Shown: positions 1-4,299 of the stretch, one piece after another
Layout: each line of letters begins with the position of its first letter
How positions within the stretch are numbered: position 1 is the first letter of the stretch
Source: Moraxellaceae bacterium
GTDB lineage: Bacteria > Pseudomonadota > Gammaproteobacteria > Pseudomonadales > UBA3067
DNA: 5,031 nucleotides
Assembly (NCBI GenBank): GCA_002401525.1
Contig: NVTH01000012.1
Span: 5,917 to 10,947 of the forward strand
Direction of reading: 5' to 3'
Notes under the pieces: model-generated
Told to the model about the DNA's origin: nothing
Databases searched by the model: none
What the model saw: the letters and a program-made list of their open reading frames with translations, nothing else
Made by a program: the position numbers and the translations under genes

Positions 1-101
1 CCGATACAAAACGATAATCCTTTAAGATAACCTTCAATCCTTGCCTCTCAAAAAGGCCAACATGATAAAAAGAGATTAAACCCAACCCCGCGGATTGAAG
101 C

Positions 102-141
102 AAAAAAACCGAGCAGTAAAATACTTTTGCTGTTCGGTTTT
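102..141 (-). terminator. Intrinsic terminator of the TPR-glycosyltransferase gene
   Basis: A 12-bp stem pairs 105-116 with 130-141 (core CCGAGCAG against CTGTTCGG, with one G-U pair and flanking A/T pairs). The loop can close further through an inner AAAA/TTTT pairing. Read on the minus strand the stem runs into a tract of seven T (the A run at 102-108), about 46 bases beyond the stop codon of the minus-strand gene. This is the classic layout of a Rho-independent terminator. The plus-strand side also has T-rich sequence, so it may act in both directions. Confidence 0.8.
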
Positions 142-187
142 GCCTCTTTTACTCAGTGGTTTAAATTCTTCGACGCCATTCCTTTTT

Positions 188-1795
188 TTAGGCTGACTTT
201 CTAACAAGGCTTAACGCAAGGTCTCTTTCCAAATTTTTAAACGCTTCGTCCCAACCAGTCTTATTATTTTGTCTATAGAGTTCGAAATCGGGAAACCAAG
301 GGCTTCGCACAGAATCAACCATCCATCGAAATTCAGATTTCACAGGCACCAACACACGACAAGATTTGCCCACTCCAGCTCTTAGATGTACATTGGTATT
401 ACTCACCGCCACATAATCATCCAGCAACGCACACACCGCTAACGCTTCCTCCAAATCATCGTTGACATAACTAAAATCAACCACATTTTCACGCCCCACG
501 TCTTGGACAATATTATTTAACTCTCTTTTATCCGGTTCGCGCTGCATAATAATCCAAGTCGCAGAAATCCCCGTCATTAGATTAATTAACAAATTAAGCG
601 GCGCCTCTTTATACAGCGAGTATTGCGAAAAAGGCGTGCCAGCCTTCCAAGAAACTCCAATCCATGGCTTCGGAAATTTCTCAAGCTTGGCTGACATTCT
701 TTTCAAAACAGAGTCTTCGACTTTCAATGCTAACGGCGCAGGGATATCTTTTTCCGACGCCATCTGCGTCATTAAAGGCAACTCACACACTGAAGCGATT
801 ATATCGGGTTCCCCTATGTCAATATGATTGGTAAAAACTCGATCCAGACAATCCAATCGGCCTAAAATACTGCTTAATTTTTCAGAGCTTCGATAACTGA
901 CATGTCCTCCGTTGCGGATCATTGCCGCAACGAATCGCAAAAAAAACAGCTCATCGCCCAAACCTTGCTCCGACAATAATACGACCTGCTTGCCATCAAA
1001 ATTAGTGGGGCAATAAGTTGAAGGCAGTGGGAGAACGGCTTTAGGTTTGCGAGGGTCTAATAAATAGTCCCTATGATAAGAACGCTTTACCCTAGACTCA
1101 TAATTGACCCAACCTTCCCTATAAACGCCGAGGCGAAGTAATACCAACGCCTTGTTGTAAATGGCCTCAGTAAAATCTATATCGTAGGTTAACGCTCGAT
1201 CAATAAAAATGAAGGCCCTTTCCACATCCCCTTGATCTAAATAAAGCTGACCTAAATTATTCAAAGCAAGCGGATAATTGGGGCTTAGTTCCAAGGCTTG
1301 AATATAATAATCGTAAGCTTTCTTTAAATCGCCTTCATCATGAGCCACCTTGCCTAAATTCGCGATCACCTCGACAAAGTCAGGGTTAATCTTTAATGCC
1401 CGCTCAAATAAAGACCTCGCCCGCTGTAATTGAAAGTCTGCCAGATATAACCCGCCCAGATTACACAGGGCCAAATGGCTTTCCTTATTCTGAGCTAGGA
1501 CTTGCTCATATTGGCGTTGAGCCAAATCAGGCAAATTCTTCGCTTCATAGACCAAACCCAGGTTATTTAACGCATCGGCATAGTCAGGCTTAATCTTTAG
1601 AGCCTCTTGAATCAACTGCAGTGCGCTATCATATTTGCCACATTGATAACGCAATACGCCCAATAAATGCAACGCTTCGACATTCGCCTGCTGCTTGTCG
1701 AGCACGCGCTGATAATATCCTTCAGCCTCGTCGAATTGAGTCGCTTGGTGGTGGGTAATTCCCTTATCTAAGAGCTGATCAATTTCTACATCCAT
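188..1795 (-). CDS. TPR-repeat protein with C-terminal glycosyltransferase-like domain
   Basis: A cytoplasmic protein of 535 residues with no signal peptide or membrane segment. Residues 6 to about 207 are tandem 34-residue TPR helices (about six, with a possible seventh at 208-236), with repeated signatures such as ALNNLG and ALKIKPDYADA. The C-terminal half resembles the GT-B glycosyltransferases often fused to TPRs (GT9/GT41-like): SEQGLGD at 275-281, IGVSWKAGT at 379-387, SNTNVH at 465-470 and SPWFPDFELYRQ at 498-509. Family knowledge suggests sugar transfer to a protein or surface glycan, but donor and acceptor cannot be told and activity is unproven. I chose ATG at 1795 because GGAG lies five bases upstream; an in-frame TTG at 1861 would add 22 residues but follows a stop codon directly and has no visible ribosome site. 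The gene stands alone, divergent from the lipoprotein cluster, with its own terminator at 102-141. Confidence 0.88.
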   Translation of the reverse strand: MDVEIDQLLDKGITHHQATQFDEAEGYYQRVLDKQQANVEALHLLGVLRYQCGKYDSALQLIQEALKIKPDYADALNNLGLVYEAKNLPDLAQRQYEQVLAQNKESHLALCNLGGLYLADFQLQRARSLFERALKINPDFVEVIANLGKVAHDEGDLKKAYDYYIQALELSPNYPLALNNLGQLYLDQGDVERAFIFIDRALTYDIDFTEAIYNKALVLLRLGVYREGWVNYESRVKRSYHRDYLLDPRKPKAVLPLPSTYCPTNFDGKQVVLLSEQGLGDELFFLRFVAAMIRNGGHVSYRSSEKLSSILGRLDCLDRVFTNHIDIGEPDIIASVCELPLMTQMASEKDIPAPLALKVEDSVLKRMSAKLEKFPKPWIGVSWKAGTPFSQYSLYKEAPLNLLINLMTGISATWIIMQREPDKRELNNIVQDVGRENVVDFSYVNDDLEEALAVCALLDDYVAVSNTNVHLRAGVGKSCRVLVPVKSEFRWMVDSVRSPWFPDFELYRQNNKTGWDEAFKNLERDLALSLVRKSA

Positions 1796-1937
1796 GGGCA
1801 CTCCATTGCCTGCAAGTCTCTTTGCATCCCCCGCTAAAACCTCAAATGGGGGTGTCTGCAATAAAGCTTAGCCCACGAACCAGAGACAATAGAAATCGAC
1901 GAAGAAAACAACCCACAAATATTTGTGCCTAAATACC

Positions 1938-1966
1938 ATTAATGTTTTTAATACAGATACCTTCAA
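1938..1966 (-). promoter_or_regulatory. Possible sigma-70 promoter for the TPR-glycosyltransferase gene
   Basis: On the minus strand TTGAAG (1966-1961) is followed after 17 bases by ATTAAT (1943-1938). Each box matches four of six consensus bases. Transcription would start near 1931, about 135 bases before the ATG. The match is weak and rests on spacing and position; other AT-rich sites in this gap could serve instead. Confidence 0.25.
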
Positions 1967-2002
1967 ACGACACACTGTTACTCAATTCACACTAATGTAA
2001 TC

Positions 2003-2033
2003 TTGATTTAATTATTCAGCCATCATTAATCAA
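2003..2033. repeat. AT-rich inverted repeat in the divergent intergenic region
   Basis: TTGATTTAAT (2003-2012) faces ATTAATCAA (2025-2033), perfect apart from one extra T, with a 12-base spacer. No T tract follows, so it is not a terminator. Its place between two divergent genes would suit an operator or DNA-bending site, but no regulator family can be named. Confidence 0.35.
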
Positions 2034-2045
2034 AGTGATACCTAT

Positions 2046-2073
2046 GAAAAGCCGACCATTTTAGGCCTTTTTC
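2046..2073. terminator. Terminator-like hairpin without an obvious gene upstream
   Basis: GAAAAGCC (2046-2053) pairs with GGCCTTTTTC (2064-2073) with one bulged base and a 10-base loop. The stem ends in T runs on both strands. It resembles a short Rho-independent terminator, yet neither neighbouring gene needs one here: both genes are read away from this region. It may end an unannotated short transcript, insulate the two promoters, or be chance in AT-rich DNA. Confidence 0.3.
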
Positions 2074-2105
2074 ACGACATGAATCCTAACCTATTGTTAT
2101 TAAAC

Positions 2106-2157
2106 AAAATATAATATTTTTTCGGGTTTGATTATTCAAGCTCGGCCATGCTAGTAT
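2106..2157 (+). promoter_or_regulatory. Extended -10 sigma-70 promoter with UP-like palindrome for the micro-lipoproteins
   Basis: TTGATT (2128-2133) lies 18 bases before TAGTAT (2152-2157), which is preceded by the extended -10 motif TGC (2149-2151). A perfect AT palindrome, AAAATAT-A-ATATTTT (2106-2120), sits just upstream of the -35 box, where an UP element for the RNA polymerase alpha subunit would bind. Transcription should start near 2163, leaving a leader of about 50 bases before the ATG at 2214. No further regulator site is obvious. Confidence 0.6.
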
Positions 2158-2213
2158 CGCGCAAAATGCAGGTGGATATACGGTTAGCAAGACAAACCAA
2201 AGGAAACACAGAA

Positions 2214-2342
2214 ATGAAAAAATTATTACTTATTAGCACTTTAATTATCGGCGCGTTTGCTCTAGCTGGCTGCGATATCGGCGTACTTTCTTTAGACATT
2301 GGTATGGGCTTTGAAGAAGGCAGCTACGTAATTACTGAATAG
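2214..2342 (+). CDS. Micro-lipoprotein 1 (42 aa)
   Basis: A 42-residue predicted lipoprotein. It has a basic start (MKK), a hydrophobic stretch at about 4-18, and lipobox LAGC at 17-20, so signal peptidase II would leave a 23-residue peptide with lipidated Cys20. The mature part is acidic (two Asp, three Glu, no Lys or Arg) and contains DIG twice, at 21-23 and 28-30. Asp follows the Cys, which in E. coli signals retention in the inner membrane. The start is fixed by AAAGGA nine bases upstream and by the promoter; an in-frame ATG at 2148 lies before the -10 box and cannot be on this transcript. The downstream gene at 2434 is a close paralogue. I do not recognise the family; it is not an entericidin by sequence. 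Function is unknown. Confidence 0.82.
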   Translation: MKKLLLISTLIIGAFALAGCDIGVLSLDIGMGFEEGSYVITE

Positions 2343-2420
2343 CACAAAAAATAGTTACTGAATAATTAAAATAAAGAAGACACTTACTTCTCATTCAACA
2401 GCAAGTGACGTTCATACCCG

Positions 2421-2426
2421 AGGAGG
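2421..2426 (+). promoter_or_regulatory. Strong Shine-Dalgarno of micro-lipoprotein 2
   Basis: AGGAGG, a near-perfect complement to the 16S rRNA end, sits seven bases before the ATG at 2434. It overlaps the 8-base palindrome GGGTACCC (2425-2432), which could partly pair with itself. The site is clearly better than those of the first and third lipoprotein genes, suggesting high translation of this copy. Confidence 0.75.
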
Positions 2427-2433
2427 GTACCCC

Positions 2434-2562
2434 ATGAAAAAATTATTAATCACCGCTACTTTAATTCTTGGAGCAATTGCTCTGTCTGGTTGTGACATCG
2501 GCGTTTTATCGCTAGATATCGGCATAGGCTTTGAAGAAGGCGCTAGCGTAGTCACCGAATAA
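2434..2562 (+). CDS. Micro-lipoprotein 2 (42 aa), paralogue of 1
   Basis: A second 42-residue lipoprotein, identical to the first at 32 of 42 positions and of exactly the same length. It has MKK, a hydrophobic core, lipobox LSGC at 17-20, and the same mature start CDIGVLSLDIG, then a GFEEG block and an acidic end. Residues 20-30 are identical to copy 1, yet nine of those eleven codons differ, so the peptide is under purifying selection and the duplication is not recent. Asp at +2 again predicts inner-membrane retention by the E. coli rule. The gap to copy 1 is 91 bases with no clear promoter or terminator, so the two are probably cotranscribed. The function is unknown; membrane stress, toxin-like or signalling roles are possible but not shown. 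Confidence 0.85.
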   Translation: MKKLLITATLILGAIALSGCDIGVLSLDIGIGFEEGASVVTE

Positions 2563-2579
2563 GGCTATCTATAGCTCAG

Positions 2580-2622
2580 ATAAGCACCAAGCAATGGTTC
2601 AAAGCAGATTCTTGGTGCTTAT
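2580..2622 (+). repeat. Perfect 12-bp stem-loop after micro-lipoprotein 2
   Basis: ATAAGCACCAAG (2580-2591) is followed after 19 bases by its exact reverse complement at 2611-2622. It begins 17 bases beyond the stop codon of micro-lipoprotein 2. There is no T tract after it, so it is not a standard Rho-independent terminator. It could protect the 3' end of the two-gene mRNA, act as a weak or partial terminator, or separate expression from the third gene. Confidence 0.7.
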
Positions 2623-2632
2623 TAGAAGCCTA

Positions 2633-2646
2633 TCTAGAAATCTAGA
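2633..2646. repeat. Tandem TCTAGA palindromes
   Basis: Two copies of the palindrome TCTAGA (2633-2638 and 2641-2646) are separated by AA; a related CTATCTATAG lies at 2565-2574. The repeat has no evident function. It contributes to the unusually repeat-rich character of the spacer between the second and third lipoprotein genes. Confidence 0.4.
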
Positions 2647-2664
2647 CTGACCTAAAGGCGGGTC

Positions 2665-2703
2665 GTTAAGCGCAAAGAATCACCATTAAACGATTGCGCT
2701 AAC
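2665..2703. repeat. Inverted repeat in the 290-base spacer
   Basis: GTTAAGCGCAA (2665-2675) pairs with TTGCGCTAAC (2694-2703) over ten base pairs with one bulged A, enclosing an 18-base loop. No T tract follows. It is the strongest structure in the middle of the spacer between lipoprotein genes two and three. It may be an operator upstream of the possible third-gene promoter, or part of a structured 3' untranslated region. Confidence 0.5.
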
Positions 2704-2732
2704 CCACTTTAAATGACTGACTCTTGGGTCTA

Positions 2733-2762
2733 TTGCAGAGAAATACTTCGTCGTGATATGCT
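2733..2762 (+). promoter_or_regulatory. Possible extended -10 promoter for micro-lipoprotein 3
   Basis: TTGCAG (2733-2738) is followed after 18 bases by TATGCT (2757-2762), with the extended -10 motif TGA immediately upstream (2754-2756). This is the same architecture as the promoter of gene 1. Transcription would start near 2769 and give a leader of about 84 bases. Each box matches only four of six consensus bases, so the call is tentative; readthrough from the first promoter remains possible. Confidence 0.35.
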
Positions 2763-2772
2763 CTGGACGAGG
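2746..2772. repeat. Small stem-loop overlapping the possible third promoter
   Basis: CTTCGTC (2746-2752) pairs with GACGAGG (2766-2772) over seven positions including one G-U pair, with a 13-base loop. It covers the candidate -10 box at 2757-2762. It could be chance, an operator, or structure in a readthrough transcript. Confidence 0.35.
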
Positions 2773-2852
2773 CAAGTGCGTTTAAGTTAAACGTTTTGAT
2801 GCTAAAGCGCTGCTCTGCTTTGCCAAATAATCACTTCTGTAGGATATAAATA

Positions 2853-2936
2853 ATGAAAAAAATGATCTTCTTGGCCGCTATATCTCTTGGTGTTTTCGTT
2901 ATCACTGGATGCCAAATCGACTTGGGCGGAGTGTAA
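2853..2936 (+). CDS. Micro-lipoprotein 3 (27 aa)
   Basis: A 27-residue open frame with all the marks of a lipoprotein: MKK start, hydrophobic stretch at 4-18, lipobox ITGC at 17-20, and then only CQIDLGGV before the stop. AGGA lies eight bases before the ATG. The signal peptide has the same length and cysteine position (20) as the two upstream genes, so it is probably a distant, shortened relative, although the mature part aligns only loosely (IDLGG against LDIGMG). Gln follows the Cys, predicting export to the outer membrane by the E. coli rule, unlike the Asp of the other two. A lipid-anchored octapeptide is extreme for a functional lipoprotein. It may be a released signal peptide, a lysis-protein-like peptide, or a decaying copy. 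It is followed after 51 bases by a strong terminator. Confidence 0.68.
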   Translation: MKKMIFLAAISLGVFVITGCQIDLGGV

Positions 2937-2987
2937 TTAGCACCCTCCAGTCAAAAAATACCGCCAATAGCAGCAATCTAATCCAAT

Positions 2988-3027
2988 AAAAAGGTTACAA
3001 GGAAACTGACGTTCTTGTGACCTTTTT
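2988..3027. terminator. Bidirectional intrinsic terminator between the lipoprotein cluster and the min operon
   Basis: AAAAAGGTTACAAG (2988-3001) pairs with CTTGTGACCTTTTT (3014-3027) over all 14 positions with a single G-U pair and a 12-base loop. Runs of five T end the stem on both strands. It lies 51 bases past micro-lipoprotein 3 and about 166 bases past the end of minE, which converge on it. It should therefore end both transcripts. Confidence 0.88.
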
Positions 3028-3193
3028 GTTCGACTAGGCGTTCGGTCCGATTTAATTATACAGCTCAGCCAAACCCCCACCGACTGGGCCTTCAAACCAG
3101 TTAAGCTGAAGCCACCTTCGAACGCTCTCGACACCGCTCTTCCTTGAAAGGCCCCAAACCCTACCCTACCGATCAATCAAACCTGATCCGACC
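3028..3193. other. Non-coding stretch between the terminator and minE
   Basis: No credible gene is seen. A weak hairpin (ACTGG and CCAGT around a nine-base loop, near 3084-3102) is the only structure. On the minus strand this is the 3' untranslated region of the min mRNA if the terminator at 2988-3027 is used. A frame on the minus strand runs through this stretch and through the terminator, but it has no supporting features. Confidence 0.5.
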
Positions 3194-3451
3194 TTAGGCC
3201 GACGGCAGCGTCACGTTAAGCTCCAAAATTGAGCAGTTGTCTGATTTATCCAGACTCACCGAGATATCCTCCTGATCTACTTGCACATATTTGGCAATTA
3301 CATCAAGAATATCCCGTTTCAGCTGAGGTATAAAATCAGGCTGATTACGCTGCTTTCTTTCATGGGCCACCACGATTTGAAGCCGCTCTTTTGCGATCGA
3401 TGCCGAACCTTTATCTCGAGAACGGAAATAATTAAAAATACTCACATTCAT
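3194..3451 (-). CDS. minE: Cell division topological specificity factor MinE
   Basis: MinE (85 residues; E. coli has 88) binds MinD on the membrane, triggers its ATPase and displaces MinC, which produces pole-to-pole oscillation and restricts FtsZ rings to midcell. The short N-terminal membrane-targeting part (MNVSIFNYFRSR) comes first. The MinD-contact helix with the conserved IAKERLQIVVAHER follows at about 19-32, and then the dimerising topological-specificity domain (PQLKRDILDVIAKYVQVD at 42-59 and ILELNVTLP at 75-83). All family hallmarks are present. The ATG overlaps the minD stop as ATGA, a four-base overlap that points to translational coupling and a fixed MinD:MinE ratio. It is the last gene of the operon; the likely terminator is at 2988-3027. 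Confidence 0.97.
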   Translation of the reverse strand: MNVSIFNYFRSRDKGSASIAKERLQIVVAHERKQRNQPDFIPQLKRDILDVIAKYVQVDQEDISVSLDKSDNCSILELNVTLPSA

Positions 3452-4257
3452 CTCCCAAACACCCTTCTCAATAAACTTTTTTTCTCCGGCTCAATAAAGC
3501 GATGCTTTACTTCCTCGCCCAAGAATCTCGACACAGCATCAGCGTAGGCTTTCCCAGCATTACTATCGTCATTCAGAATCACTGGAATACCTTTATTCGA
3601 TGCCGCCAATACTGACTCAGACTCAGGAATAACCCCTAACAAAGGAATGGCCAATATATCTTTTACGTCTTCAATGCTAAGCATTTCACCGTTCTCAACC
3701 CGCTCAGGGTTATAGCGAGTCAAAAGCAAATGCTCTTCAACCGGTGCTTCGCCTTTCTCTGCGCGCCGAGACTTACTTTGAAGCAAGCCAATAATTCGGT
3801 CAGAATCTCGCACCGATGAGACTTCGGGGTTAGTGACAATGACTGCTGCATCGGCAAAATAAAGCGCCAAATAAGCACCTTGCTCAATTCCCGCTGGCGA
3901 ATCGCATAGAATAAAATCAAAGCTTTCAGACAATTCAGCTAAAATTCGCTCAACGCCTTCCAACGTCAGAGCATCTTTGTCCTTGGTTTGCGAGGCGGGT
4001 AAAATAAAAAGATTCTCTACTCGCTTATCTTTGATAAGCGCCTGATTAAGAGTGGCGTCTTTCTCTATCACATTAACAAAGTCATACACCACCCGTCGCT
4101 CACAATCCATAATTAAATCTAGGTTACGCAGCCCAACATCAAAATCTATGATCACCGTTTTATGGCCTTGCTGGGCCAAACCTGTGCCAATTGCTGCAGC
4201 TGATGTAGTTTTACCTACACCGCCTTTTCCAGACGTAATTACAATAATTTTTGCCAA
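3448..4257 (-). CDS. minD: Septum site-determining ATPase MinD
   Basis: MinD (269 residues; E. coli 270) is a ParA/MinD-type ATPase that dimerises with ATP, binds the inner membrane, recruits MinC and is released by MinE. The deviant Walker A GKGGVGKTT is at 10-18 with signature Lys11 and catalytic Lys16. Switch I DFDVGLRNLD is at 38-47, CDSPAGIE (Walker B/switch II) at 118-125 and TNPEVSSVRDSDR at 142-154. The C-terminal amphipathic membrane-targeting helix KKSLLRRVFGR ends the protein (259-269). Every key residue is in place. The start codon is TTG at 4257, supported by AAGGA seven bases upstream and by alignment of the N-terminus with the family; no ATG fits. It follows minC by 42 bases and overlaps minE by four bases. 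Confidence 0.98.
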   Translation of the reverse strand: MAKIIVITSGKGGVGKTTSAAAIGTGLAQQGHKTVIIDFDVGLRNLDLIMDCERRVVYDFVNVIEKDATLNQALIKDKRVENLFILPASQTKDKDALTLEGVERILAELSESFDFILCDSPAGIEQGAYLALYFADAAVIVTNPEVSSVRDSDRIIGLLQSKSRRAEKGEAPVEEHLLLTRYNPERVENGEMLSIEDVKDILAIPLLGVIPESESVLAASNKGIPVILNDDSNAGKAYADAVSRFLGEEVKHRFIEPEKKSLLRRVFGR

Positions 4258-4299
4258 GGTGTTTTCCTTCGTAATTTAGATATTGCCGCAGAGTATTTA

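Noticed and set aside
2148..2213. Extended version of micro-lipoprotein 1 starting at ATG 2148 (64 aa)
   Set aside because: That ATG lies upstream of the -10 box and has no ribosome site, and the extension would bury the signal peptide. The ATG at 2214 has a Shine-Dalgarno and gives a start identical to that of its paralogue.
2665..2703. Integron attC-like core sites (GTTAAGC...GCTAAC)
   Set aside because: The core motifs are in the wrong order for an attC site (GTT on the left, AAC on the right), are too close together, and no integrase or cassette pattern is present.
2820..2850. Promoter TTGCCA / TATAAA immediately before micro-lipoprotein 3
   Set aside because: Spacing is 19 bases and transcription would start at or after the ATG, losing the ribosome site.
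2214..2936. Entericidin (EcnA/EcnB) toxin-antidote pair
   Set aside because: Length and lipobox are similar, but the mature parts lack the Gly-Asp-Ile-Lys and Ala/Ser-rich basic features of entericidins and are acidic instead.
2937..3176. 79-residue frame on the minus strand
   Set aside because: It runs through the strong bidirectional terminator, lies in the 3' region of the min operon, and has no recognisable composition or motif.
3281..3547. 88-residue frame on the plus strand antisense to minE and minD
   Set aside because: It is fully explained as the shadow of two conserved genes; no ribosome site or family features.
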